A DNA stretch of 59,170 bases from the NCBI GenBank assembly GCA_910584725.1, contig CAJUBE010000029.1:1-59170 (forward strand). The letters are read 5' to 3'. Shown one piece after another: positions 9,321 to 17,846 of this stretch. A model generated the notes under the pieces. That model did not search any database. It was given only the letters and a program-made list of their open reading frames with translations, and was not told the origin of the DNA. Both the position numbers and the translations under genes were made by a program. Origin of the DNA: an uncultured Lachnospiraceae bacterium (GTDB lineage Bacteria; Bacillota; Clostridia; Lachnospirales; Lachnospiraceae). The first letter of the stretch is position 1; every line of letters starts with the position of its first letter.

Positions 9321-9349
9321 ATTATAGGCAGTTTCCGCAGGCGTGTCAA
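9321..9349 (-). promoter_or_regulatory. Perfect consensus housekeeping promoter for mtnA-pseB-pseC unit
   Basis: On the minus strand TTGACA (9344-9349), a 17-nt spacer and TATAAT (9321-9326) match the vegetative consensus exactly. The -35 contains the TGA stop codon of the upstream membrane-protein gene, so the new unit starts inside the end of the previous one. The leader to mtnA is about 110 nt and contains short hairpins. Confidence 0.88.
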
Positions 9350-10872
9350 CGTATTTCACGCTGCGCCTCCCACTCGTCCCGGGGGATGGCCACCAGCGAT
9401 TTCTTGCGGAAAAACTGCGCCATTTTCCGGTTAGACCACTCATCCTTGTCAAGCGTGACCGGCAGATGTACAAGCGGCTCCTGCTCTCCCACGATAAAGG
9501 GCACCACCGCATCCTCCACGCTCTCATCGGTGAGAATCGCAGTCAGTTCGTCCATCTGTTCTTTGTAGACGGCCGCCCTTCCCGTGCGGATGTAATAGTA
9601 GCACACATAATCCGTGCTGTTCTTTAAATCCATGCGGCAGACACCGATCACCAGAAAAGCTGCGGCAAATCCCGCCACATACACGGGCAGACGCAGTTTT
9701 TCACCCCCGCCGCCCCTCTTTTCACAGATCCACCCCAGTCCGTAGAGAAGACTGCCGGACAGCGCCATGATAAATACCCAGAAAATGGTGTTGGGAACGC
9801 CCACCGAAACCGACCCGTCGGAAACGGAGCCGCCCACAAACAATACCGGCCAGTAAACCGCGCAGTACAGCCCCCACAAATACAAAATCACCAGAACGGG
9901 ACAGGGAAAATGCAGCCGGTATTTTGGAACCGCTTCCCGCAGTATGTCCCACAAAATCACGGCCGCCGCGAGCATGGCCGCCATAGCCACGGGATAATCT
10001 CCGAAAGATTTCCATGCGCCCTGCGCCCCCTGTACCAAAGCCTTTCCGACGGCCCCGATCATTCCGGCCGCCGTCACTTGATACTGTGAACCGCCCCGCA
10101 CCGCATTGCCCGGTGCGAGCGCGCTGACCAGCAGTCCCGCCATTTCCAGCCCCACAGGAATCAGCATCAACAGCACTCTGCGGTCTCTGCGGAAAAACAG
10201 AGCCACGAACAGCACAAACAGGCCAAGCCCGAATATCGCCGTCAGATAATTTGTACCGCCCAGAAGTATCATCCAAAGAGAAGCCAGAACAAGATCCCTT
10301 TTCCTAAAATCCGATACATAGCGAACGAAACGGGCGCAGGCAAACATCGCCAGCGCAAAAGGCGCCGTATAGTGCGCCGCCCCGTTATACCAAAAAATAG
10401 CCGAAGTCTGATGGGGCACAAACTGGATCAGCACAAGCAAAAGGATCGCATCAAGCAGCAAAAAATCCCGCCTCGACATATGCAGAAGCCGCACCAGCAG
10501 ACAGTAGAGAAAATCCGATACCCCGCCGATCACCAGTCCCGTCATTAAAACGGGAACAATCCAGTACGCCTCATGGGAAAAAACCTCCGGCTGCAGCGAA
10601 AACAGAAAAACCGAAAACCATGTCCCCTGCCAAGACTCATAATATTTCTTTACACTCTCGAATGCCGCCTGTAAAACCCGCAGTACCGAATGCGTGTCCA
10701 CCCATGCCAGATGGGTCAGAAGGCCAAAGCTCCAATCGTCGGCAGAGGCCCTGTCCACACCCGCCAGCGCGAGAATGGGGAGCAGGCTCAAAACAAAAAC
10801 GATAACCGCCGCCCCTGTCAAAAGCGTTCTGATATTCCGCAATTCTATTTTGTCCACCCAGCCTCTTTTCAT
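9346..10872 (-). CDS. Polytopic membrane protein, DUF6056-like
   Basis: 508 residues from the ATG at 10872, which has GGAAGAGG about 5 nt upstream; a longer frame to 11016 overlaps the neighbour and lacks a ribosome site. About eleven membrane helices. An early extracytoplasmic motif, DRASADDWSFG, and a later WYNGAAHYT recall the DUF6056 family of glycan-locus membrane proteins, which resemble GT-C enzymes with acidic residues after the first helix. It is the last gene of the long assembly operon. Role probably in lipid-linked glycan modification; substrate unknown. Confidence 0.7.
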   Translation of the reverse strand: MKRGWVDKIELRNIRTLLTGAAVIVFVLSLLPILALAGVDRASADDWSFGLLTHLAWVDTHSVLRVLQAAFESVKKYYESWQGTWFSVFLFSLQPEVFSHEAYWIVPVLMTGLVIGGVSDFLYCLLVRLLHMSRRDFLLLDAILLLVLIQFVPHQTSAIFWYNGAAHYTAPFALAMFACARFVRYVSDFRKRDLVLASLWMILLGGTNYLTAIFGLGLFVLFVALFFRRDRRVLLMLIPVGLEMAGLLVSALAPGNAVRGGSQYQVTAAGMIGAVGKALVQGAQGAWKSFGDYPVAMAAMLAAAVILWDILREAVPKYRLHFPCPVLVILYLWGLYCAVYWPVLFVGGSVSDGSVSVGVPNTIFWVFIMALSGSLLYGLGWICEKRGGGGEKLRLPVYVAGFAAAFLVIGVCRMDLKNSTDYVCYYYIRTGRAAVYKEQMDELTAILTDESVEDAVVPFIVGEQEPLVHLPVTLDKDEWSNRKMAQFFRKKSLVAIPRDEWEAQREIR

Positions 10873-10988
10873 CACAGCCTCTTCCCCGAATACACCGCCA
10901 AAGCACCCGCGCTCTCTATTTTTACCTCCATGAGTCATTCGAACATGCCCGCACGTTCCTTTGACTCTCAAGATCGAAAAATTTTCTT

Positions 10989-12896
10989 TCAATCGTCCAC
11001 TCGAGCCGGATTCCATGCGCCCCCGTCGCCGCAGTCATACCACTCGTCGCAGAACTTATGCGTATGCTGCAGGTGACCTTCCGACAGTTTTCCGTTCCCG
11101 GAAGGAATCCGCATACTCTGCGCCGCCGCGTCCTTCACGTCATCGTAAAGGGGCGTATATATCACCACCGCGTCAGCCGCCGCAATCGACGGCTCCGTGA
11201 TTGCATCCTCGCTTGCGGCGCTGACAAAATACACCCTTTCATGCTCCATCAGTTCATCCGCCACCGCCCAGATACACCACTCCTCGCCGGGTTTATAGAT
11301 ATAGACCACAGGAATATGCGCCGCCGCCTGCTCTGCGGCAAGGGCAGTCTCCTCTTTCGCCTCCGAGTAGAGAAAGGCCACGTCCGCCCGCACATAGCTC
11401 AGCGCGACAAGCGCCACGCAGAAGGCGGCCGCCGTACCGATCATCCGCCTTTCCGCCCCGGCTCCCACGCCAGCCAGAAAACCCTTTCCCCGTCTGCCGC
11501 CCTCCTCATCTGCCTGTGTCCGGACTGTCTGCCGCCCCTCCGCATTCTGTAGCTCACATTTCAAAAATGTACGCTGCATCAGCATATCAATGCCGAGAAA
11601 GAGCAGCAGCACCGCAATCCCATAAATCGGAAGCTGGTAGCGGTTGGAGGTGTCCCCCAGCAGAAGCGCGGTCTTGGACACCGCCAGAAAATATCCTGCC
11701 GCCGTAAAAAGCAGCATGTAAAACGCCGCGCCCGCAGAAGCTTCCCACCTTGCAGGCGGTCCACCCTGCACATCTTCCGCCGCCACATTTACCACCTGCC
11801 GGTTCCGCACATTTTCTACCGCTCGCGCCTCGCCGTTGCGCCTTGGTTCTACATTTGCCACAAGCCTTGCCACAGCCGCCGCCAAAAGAAACAGAAGCAT
11901 CAGCCCAAGCAGGCCGCCGAACACAAAGCGGTTCATCAAATCCCAAAAAAAGCGCAGCCGCTCAAAGGTATTCGACAGATTGAAAAAGTTCTCCGTCGCC
12001 TGCGCCCCCCGCTGCCCTTTGAACATCTGCCCGGGAAACGCCGGATAAGTCAGATACGCCAGAACGAAAGCGAGCCCCTGAAACAGTCCGTACCGCAGAC
12101 AGTTCCGGATCTTCCTGTCCCGCCACAGCATCCATATGCAAAACGCGACCGCCAGAAAGAACAGAAAGATAAAATAATAATACTGCGTCAGAAAACCCAC
12201 ATAGGTCACCGTCGCCATAGCGAGAAGCGTTTTCACGGATAATCGACACCCACGCCGCACATCCGCCGCGTCTGCATTTCTTTCCCGTCCGTCGCTTTTT
12301 TCTCCCCGCAGATCGCTCTGTAATGCCAGCGCCGCACGCACATGCAAAAGTGCGCAGAGCAGTACAAAAGTCGTCAGCATTTCATACATCCGGATAAACA
12401 CGACCCCGCTCATGGCCGCAGGACTGAAACCGTAGACAAACAGCACGAGAAGCGGCAGCCGTTCGTCCTTTCCCGCCGCCAAATATGACAGATATGTCAG
12501 CAAAATAAGATTAATTCCATGAAAAATCAAATTGACCGAAAGCCCGATCCACTTTGAAAACACGCCGGGCACCAGGGAGGCCGCGGTATGAAACACCCAG
12601 TAATACATGGGCGGATGAACATCCCACGACTGCACCTGTTTTACCAACCCGTACTGAAACCGCTCCCCCGGAAGCACCACAAACTCATTGCGGTATTCGT
12701 CCCGCTCCATCCACTTCCTGTCCTCCACGTAAAACCCGTTTGTCCGCGCGGTGGAGTAATAGGTATAAAACTCGTCTTCGTGAAATCCCTGTTTCTGCGT
12801 GCAGAACCAGAGCGCCGCCGCCATCTGCAGAAGCCAGAGGATAATAAAGCACGCAACATATTTTGTTTTTTTCCTGCTGTCCGTCTGCTCAACCAT
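10989..12896 (-). CDS. GT-C-type membrane glycosyltransferase-like protein
   Basis: 635 residues with about eleven membrane helices. HEDEFYTY after helix 1 (residues 39-46) and WDVHPPMYYW (91-100) match the acidic and His/Pro motifs of PMT/ArnT-like GT-C transferases that use polyprenyl-phosphate sugars outside the membrane. Three hydrophilic Arg/Gly/Ala-rich segments (about 193-220, 347-386, 447-485) interrupt the helices and look like low-complexity insertions. SD AAAGG before the ATG. Family level is solid; sugar and acceptor are not readable. Confidence 0.75.
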   Translation of the reverse strand: MVEQTDSRKKTKYVACFIILWLLQMAAALWFCTQKQGFHEDEFYTYYSTARTNGFYVEDRKWMERDEYRNEFVVLPGERFQYGLVKQVQSWDVHPPMYYWVFHTAASLVPGVFSKWIGLSVNLIFHGINLILLTYLSYLAAGKDERLPLLVLFVYGFSPAAMSGVVFIRMYEMLTTFVLLCALLHVRAALALQSDLRGEKSDGRERNADAADVRRGCRLSVKTLLAMATVTYVGFLTQYYYFIFLFFLAVAFCIWMLWRDRKIRNCLRYGLFQGLAFVLAYLTYPAFPGQMFKGQRGAQATENFFNLSNTFERLRFFWDLMNRFVFGGLLGLMLLFLLAAAVARLVANVEPRRNGEARAVENVRNRQVVNVAAEDVQGGPPARWEASAGAAFYMLLFTAAGYFLAVSKTALLLGDTSNRYQLPIYGIAVLLLFLGIDMLMQRTFLKCELQNAEGRQTVRTQADEEGGRRGKGFLAGVGAGAERRMIGTAAAFCVALVALSYVRADVAFLYSEAKEETALAAEQAAAHIPVVYIYKPGEEWCIWAVADELMEHERVYFVSAASEDAITEPSIAAADAVVIYTPLYDDVKDAAAQSMRIPSGNGKLSEGHLQHTHKFCDEWYDCGDGGAWNPARVDD

Positions 12897-13009
12897 GTTA
12901 GACCTTTTCCTCAGCCGTCTTCAAATCCTGCGTTTTCGCACCCACTTTTGCACCCTGGCCCCGATTGCCGCTCGCCCGCCCGCTGCATCCATTTCCTCTC
13001 CGATTCAAA

Positions 13010-14020
13010 TCACCTGCCGCTGCCCCTTTTTCTTCCGAGTTTCATCTTCCAGCCATGCACCCCTCTGACCGTCTTTGGCGCCGCCGTCAGCAACAGCAGA
13101 TATACCCTGTTTTTTTCTGTTAAGTATGGATTCTTTATGGTGTCGCCCACATGCCGCCGCAGATACCTTTTCACATTCTGATAAAAAGCATTCTGCCCGT
13201 TCATCTGCGAAAGGGGCACATGCAGCATATAATCCAGTCTCTGATACAAGTTAAACCGTACCGCGTACTCACGCAGCGCAGGATATTTCCTGTCCACAAG
13301 CTCCTGCACCATGTCCGCGTTTTCCACAATGTCCAGAAACACCCGGGAAAAGCTGTCCCTCGTCCGCTTTCTTGTGGTGCTCTCCTGTCTGCACACCACA
13401 TGATATCCCTGCCTTGGTAGAATACCGATGCCCGGGATCTCCTGCAAAATTTCCAACAGGAGGCGGAAATCCTCATTCAGCTCCCCCTCCGGGAAACGGT
13501 GTCCCGCAAAGATTTCCCGTGGAAACAGCTTCGTGCAAAAGGAGCTGTCCCCCTGGTGCAGAAGAAGTTCTTTGATAAAAGTTTCCGAGTCGCAAAACCG
13601 TTCTTTTTCCGGCGGCACACAGACGTCCGCCAGCCGCCCTCCCGCCTCGTCCACCTCGTCTCGGGAGATCTGGGCCACAGGGTACGCCCCCTTCTCCAGC
13701 GCGCAGGCCAGCTCCTCATACATGTAGGAGTCCGCATAATCGTCACTGTCCACGAATCCGATATAATCCCCGGACGCCATCGAAAGTCCCATATTTCTGG
13801 CGGAAGAAGCGCCGCCGTTCTCCTTATGGCGGACGACAATGCGCCCGTCCTTTGCCGCCAGCCGCTCACAGAGTTTTCCCGTGCCATCCGTTGAGCCGTC
13901 ATCAACCAGCAGAATTTCCAGATTTTCATATGTCTGGGCGCAGAGGGAGCGCACACATCTTTCCAGACAATTTATGGAATTGTATACAGGCACGATCACA
14001 CTGATTTTTTTCTTTCCCAT
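13010..14020 (-). CDS. Glycosyltransferase family 2
   Basis: 336 residues from the ATG at 14020, picked for GGAAAGG 5 nt upstream; longer frames start at a GTG without spacing. MGKKKISVIVPVYN, LVDDGSTDGT, GGASSARN and VDSDDY are standard GT-A family 2 motifs. The C-terminal half is variable and ends basic (KLGRKRGSGR). It sits between a GT4 gene and the GT-C-like membrane protein in the assembly operon. Confidence 0.9.
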   Translation of the reverse strand: MGKKKISVIVPVYNSINCLERCVRSLCAQTYENLEILLVDDGSTDGTGKLCERLAAKDGRIVVRHKENGGASSARNMGLSMASGDYIGFVDSDDYADSYMYEELACALEKGAYPVAQISRDEVDEAGGRLADVCVPPEKERFCDSETFIKELLLHQGDSSFCTKLFPREIFAGHRFPEGELNEDFRLLLEILQEIPGIGILPRQGYHVVCRQESTTRKRTRDSFSRVFLDIVENADMVQELVDRKYPALREYAVRFNLYQRLDYMLHVPLSQMNGQNAFYQNVKRYLRRHVGDTIKNPYLTEKNRVYLLLLTAAPKTVRGVHGWKMKLGRKRGSGR

Positions 14021-14160
14021 CTGCACCTTTCCGTTCATTTCCCTCTGCTTCACTTTCCCATTGCTCTGCCATTTATTCCCGCGAGCAACGAGCCAAGTGA
14101 CTTGCTTAAAGCCAGTTCAGCAAAACTGAATTATTCGCTTTACAGCAGGGTCTTTGCCTT

Positions 14161-15333
14161 TTAATCATCTGTCGGCGGATACTTGCCCGGCTTGATAATG
14201 GGCGCTTCGCTTAAGGGCCCCTCCGCCTCCGGGCAGAGCCGTCCCTGCCTCATACCGTCCACAAACCGCAGAAGCGCGGATGCCGCATGTTCTGCGTTCC
14301 ACATATCCCGGATCGTCTCGTAGGCGGCCCGCCCCATGCCTCGCCTCTCCTCCCAATTCTCGAAAAGGTCAAGCACCAGCGCCTCCATTTTCTCATAGCG
14401 GCCGCCCGGATAAAGCAGTCCGTTTTCCCCATGACGAAGCAGATAGGGAGCCGCGCCCACGCGGGCGTCCACCACTTCCACACAGCCGCTGTTCATACCC
14501 TCGTTGACCACCGCGCCCCAGCCTTCCAGATGATTGCTCGTAAAGAGGTGGATATGGCATTTTTCCATCATGTCGCGCACCTGCTCCGGTTTCGTATAGC
14601 CATAAAACACAAAATCGTCCGAGAGCCCTTCGCGCTCCACTTCTTCTTTTATTGCAGACTCCAGCTCACCGCCGCCCAGCATATGCATACGGTAAGCATA
14701 TCCCTTCTTATGCAGCGTTTTGCAAAGCCGCACCGCGTACTCCGGGTGCTTTAAGGAAATAAACCGCCCCGCCCAGACGATCTGGAGCGGCCCTTTCTCC
14801 GGTTTCATCGCCGCAAACGTCTCATCGTCATAAGTCCGCAGCTTTGTAAAATAGCCCCATTTGAAGAGCTTGCCCGGATAAGCACCGATCAGATGAAAGT
14901 CCGACGCCGCGTAAGCCCCCGCACAGAGCATACAGATATTCTCTCCCCGATACCTGATGTGCTCCCGGTATTTCGCCACAAGCCCTCTCGGAGAAACCGC
15001 TTTCCACTGCCCCTCCCGGTACAGCCTCTCACTGACGCGCAGCGTCGTCTTCCCCGACCGAAGCCGCGGTGTCACGATATCTTCCCTGCCCGTCCAGCCG
15101 AAAAGCACCACGTCGCTCTCCATAATCCGTTTCAGACACTCGTATTCATCCCTGTAGAGACACATAACATAAGGTATTTCGTCCACATCGACGCTCCATC
15201 CCATCTCCACACGCTCCGCCTCCATGGGCATCGTCTGAACAAAGACAAACCCCTTCCCAAGCCGCTTGTAAAGCGCCTCACAGAAGGGAAGCTGGTGGTG
15301 ATTGATGTAGTTTGACACAAACGTGAAAGTCAT
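14161..15333 (-). CDS. Glycosyltransferase family 4 (GT-B)
   Basis: 390 residues from the ATG at 15333, with GGGAGG 7 nt upstream. QIVWAGRFISLKHPE opens the C-terminal Rossmann half and HLEGWGAVVNEGMNSG supplies the E-x7-E of GT4 enzymes; a short N-terminal half binds acceptor. Retaining transfer to a growing repeat unit is expected. Its ribosome site begins only about 3 nt after the GAGAATGCC hairpin of the repeat at 15349-15440, so that hairpin is placed to influence its translation. Confidence 0.9.
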   Translation of the reverse strand: MTFTFVSNYINHHQLPFCEALYKRLGKGFVFVQTMPMEAERVEMGWSVDVDEIPYVMCLYRDEYECLKRIMESDVVLFGWTGREDIVTPRLRSGKTTLRVSERLYREGQWKAVSPRGLVAKYREHIRYRGENICMLCAGAYAASDFHLIGAYPGKLFKWGYFTKLRTYDDETFAAMKPEKGPLQIVWAGRFISLKHPEYAVRLCKTLHKKGYAYRMHMLGGGELESAIKEEVEREGLSDDFVFYGYTKPEQVRDMMEKCHIHLFTSNHLEGWGAVVNEGMNSGCVEVVDARVGAAPYLLRHGENGLLYPGGRYEKMEALVLDLFENWEERRGMGRAAYETIRDMWNAEHAASALLRFVDGMRQGRLCPEAEGPLSEAPIIKPGKYPPTDD

Positions 15334-15348
15334 ATTACTTCCTCCCAC

Positions 15349-15440
15349 GGAGAATGCCGCTTTTAGGCATTCTCCTAAGTGAGACTTAGTGCTTCTTAAC
15401 GAAGCAGCCTCTGCTGCTGAGTTTTAGAAGCACTTCTCAC
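15349..15440 (-). repeat. BOX-like modular structured repeat, copy A
   Basis: Two modules. Module 2 is a perfect 10-bp hairpin, GGAGAATGCC (15349-15358) with GGCATTCTCC (15366-15375). Module 1 is nested: GTGAGA (15379-15384) with TCTCAC (15435-15440); GTGCTTCT (15389-15396) with AGAAGCAC (15426-15433); and an inner GCAGC/GCTGC hairpin (15404-15417). It begins 1 nt after the stop codon of the upstream GT4 gene and ends next to the Shine-Dalgarno of the downstream one. Module 3 is absent. Confidence 0.9.
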
Positions 15441-15441
15441 T

Positions 15442-16728
15442 TTATTCTAGCATCTCCAAATAAATATGCATCAGCCGGTAATAGTTCTGATCCGCGTCAT
15501 GGTTGACACGGGCATGTTTTCTGGCATTGTCGGAAAGCCTGTCCACAATGGCTTCCTTGGTAAACACCTCGATAATGCTGTCCGCCAGCGCATCCACATC
15601 CCCGGGCGGATAGAGGAACCCGTCCCCGCCGTCCGTCAGAATATTATGTATGCCGCCCACGTTGGCCGCCACACAGGGTACGCCCAGAAGCATTGCCTCC
15701 CCCACGGAATTGGGGGAATTTTCCAGAACCGAAGGACAGACGAAAACCTGACAGCTCAGGTACTGCTTCTTCATCTCCTCCGCGTCAATCCGCCCAAGCA
15801 TATTGATTTTTTCTTCCAGATGATTTTCCTGAATCAGCTTTTTTAAGTATTTGCCGTATGCCGGCAGCTTCAACGCGTCTTTCCAAGTCTCCGCTTTCAA
15901 AATATCCGCTCCCGCCACGTAGACCTCCGCATCAGGGAACTGCTCTAAAATCTTTGGCATCGCCTGCAGGAGATAGTGGAAACCTTTCAACGGATAGTCA
16001 CCCTGGCTTAAAAAAATGCGGTGGGTCTGGCAGTTATATTTGCTCCATCTGTCGCGGTAAAACACACTGCGCAGCGTCTCGTTCAGGAAATGATATGTCG
16101 CGTCGGGATTAATCTTCGCCGTCTCCGCCCGATCAAAGTCCGTGCGGCCCGCTATATGCCCCGTCCGCTTTATCGCCTCGATCTCATGCTCGCCGCGCTT
16201 CTCAAACTTTTTCTGCTGCTGCCTGATGCTGTCCTTTCTCACCCGGTCGCGGAAGGTGCTCTGCCTCTGCACCTTCACAGGCAGATCCGCCATATACACC
16301 TTCGCAATGGCCGAGACAAGGCCCTGAATACCGATCAGCGTCCGCTCCGGCCTGTCAAACACTTTGATCGACGCCAGCGCATGGGGAAACTCCGTGCCAA
16401 ACACATGCAGGATATCCGGCTCAAAGTCATTGATAATCAGTTCGAAATGCTTTTCCAGATCAAAATCATAACGCTCTGGCGCATTCATATCTTCCACAAA
16501 GCCGTAACAGTGGCAGGAAATATTTTCCCCCAACGGCATCATCCGGTCAAAATTTCCCAACGACTCATCCACGGGAAAAGCAATGCCAAGTTCAATGCGG
16601 TTCCTCTCCTGCTCCATCACCACCCGGTCTAACAGCCCGGAAAGCCACCCTTCCCTGTTGCTGCAGGGAAGATTTAACCGTTTGGCAATCGCCGGCAGCA
16701 TAATGTTGCACACCCATAATACCTTCAT
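15442..16728 (-). CDS. Glycosyltransferase family 4 (GT-B)
   Basis: 428 residues. The N-terminus MKVLWVCNIMLP and DILHVFGTEFPHA fit a GT4 N-terminal Rossmann half; ILEQFPDAEVYVAG and ENSPNSVGEAMLLGVPCVA give the nucleotide-sugar site with E-x7-E. A basic stretch around residues 155-185 (RQSTFRDRVRKDS) may lie on the membrane. SD GGGAGAA before the ATG. The repeat copy A follows its stop almost directly. Confidence 0.92.
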   Translation of the reverse strand: MKVLWVCNIMLPAIAKRLNLPCSNREGWLSGLLDRVVMEQERNRIELGIAFPVDESLGNFDRMMPLGENISCHCYGFVEDMNAPERYDFDLEKHFELIINDFEPDILHVFGTEFPHALASIKVFDRPERTLIGIQGLVSAIAKVYMADLPVKVQRQSTFRDRVRKDSIRQQQKKFEKRGEHEIEAIKRTGHIAGRTDFDRAETAKINPDATYHFLNETLRSVFYRDRWSKYNCQTHRIFLSQGDYPLKGFHYLLQAMPKILEQFPDAEVYVAGADILKAETWKDALKLPAYGKYLKKLIQENHLEEKINMLGRIDAEEMKKQYLSCQVFVCPSVLENSPNSVGEAMLLGVPCVAANVGGIHNILTDGGDGFLYPPGDVDALADSIIEVFTKEAIVDRLSDNARKHARVNHDADQNYYRLMHIYLEMLE

Positions 16729-16790
16729 TTGTAATTCTCCCTTCCCACACCGACATGCGTCTTAACATGCCGCAGTCTTTTGTAATACCT

Positions 16791-17642
16791 TTACACAGCG
16801 TTTTTCATCCGATATAACCTTCTCTTTATTTCCTGGTAAGTCCCCGCTGTCGCCCTGTTTCCAGAAAGAAACGTTCGAAGCGGCGCAAGCGTCAAAAGCA
16901 TAATCAGCCTGTACTTCCCTATCTGCCGGCGGCCCATGTATTTTTTCACAATATGCGCATGTTCCACAGCGGAACGTTTCCTGTTCTCCCTGTTCTCCGA
17001 AAAACCGTCTCCCTCATAGGATGCCACGATAAACGGCATATAAACCATGGCCGCGCGCGCCCTGTAATAGCACCAGAGAAAATGTTCATAATCCGCACGG
17101 ACTCTGTAGCACGTCCGAAATCCCCTTTTTTTTAGAAGCCGCCTGTCATAGAAACAAGCCTGATGACAGGGCACGTTGCGATAGCAGGCAAAATCGTCGA
17201 TCGCGGGGTTGGACATGACATGCGCACCCGTAGCCCGCTCCCTGATATTGCCGTAGAAAATCGTCGGCCGGGAACCTTTCTTTTCTCTCCCACAAATATC
17301 CGCCGCTTCCTTTCCGCCTTTTTGACCGTTCTCCACAATCTCCCGTTTTACCTTCGCAAGCACCTCTTCGTCCGCAAAATAATCGCCGCAGTTTAGGAAA
17401 AACAGATACTGCCCCGCCGCGTGGGAAACCGCCCGGTTCATGGCGTCATAAATGCCTTCGTCCTGTTCCCGGAAAATCTTTAAATCCGCTCCGGCGGACA
17501 GCCGCTCCACCGAACCGTCCGTGGAAAGACCGTCCTGCACGATAATCTCATAATCGTTATCCGTCTGACTGCGGATGCTCTCTATTGTCTTCCGTAATTT
17601 TTCGCCTGCGTTATAGCAGACGACGATGATGCTGAACGTCAT
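16791..17642 (-). CDS. Glycosyltransferase family 2 (WcaE-like)
   Basis: 283 residues from the ATG at 17642, with GGAG 9 nt upstream. MTFSIIVVCYNAGEKL, QDGLSTDGS, DEGIYDAMNRAV and FFLNCGDYF resemble the WcaE/colanic-acid subgroup of GT2 enzymes. A hydrophilic Lys/Gly-rich segment (about 112-132) interrupts the fold and is probably a surface loop. It follows epsG after a hairpin-rich 204-nt gap. Confidence 0.9.
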   Translation of the reverse strand: MTFSIIVVCYNAGEKLRKTIESIRSQTDNDYEIIVQDGLSTDGSVERLSAGADLKIFREQDEGIYDAMNRAVSHAAGQYLFFLNCGDYFADEEVLAKVKREIVENGQKGGKEAADICGREKKGSRPTIFYGNIRERATGAHVMSNPAIDDFACYRNVPCHQACFYDRRLLKKRGFRTCYRVRADYEHFLWCYYRARAAMVYMPFIVASYEGDGFSENRENRKRSAVEHAHIVKKYMGRRQIGKYRLIMLLTLAPLRTFLSGNRATAGTYQEIKRRLYRMKNAV

Positions 17643-17673
17643 AACTTTTATCTCCGTTTTTCCGCCGTGCACA

Positions 17674-17829
17674 GATTGAACATAATTCAATCAGCAAAAC
17701 CGCTGCTACGCAGCTTTCCCAGATGGAGCGCAGCTCAATCGGCTCATTGTTCGAGCTCTCGCCCTATAGATATATGTCAACCCCTTCATCTGAAAGCACG
17801 CTTTCGTCTGTCTGTCCTGACATATATCT
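17674..17829 (-). other. Hairpin-rich intergenic element between epsG-like gene and GT2
   Basis: Contains a perfect 12-bp inverted repeat, AGATATATGTCA (17768-17779) and TGACATATATCT (17818-17829), enclosing GAAAGC/GCTTTC. It also has GATTGAA/TTCAATC (17674-17692), GCTGC/GCAGC (17702-17714) and GAGC/GCTC hairpins. No reading frame is convincing. It occupies nearly the whole gap and differs in sequence from the BOX-like repeats but sits in the same kind of place. Confidence 0.6.
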
Positions 17830-17846
17830 GCACGGCTCTGTGCCTA

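Noticed and set aside
14054..14160. Small cruciform (AAAGC/GCTTT around TTCAG/CTGAA) between GT2 and GT4 genes
   Set aside because: Short stems, no second copy seen and no T tract; could occur by chance.
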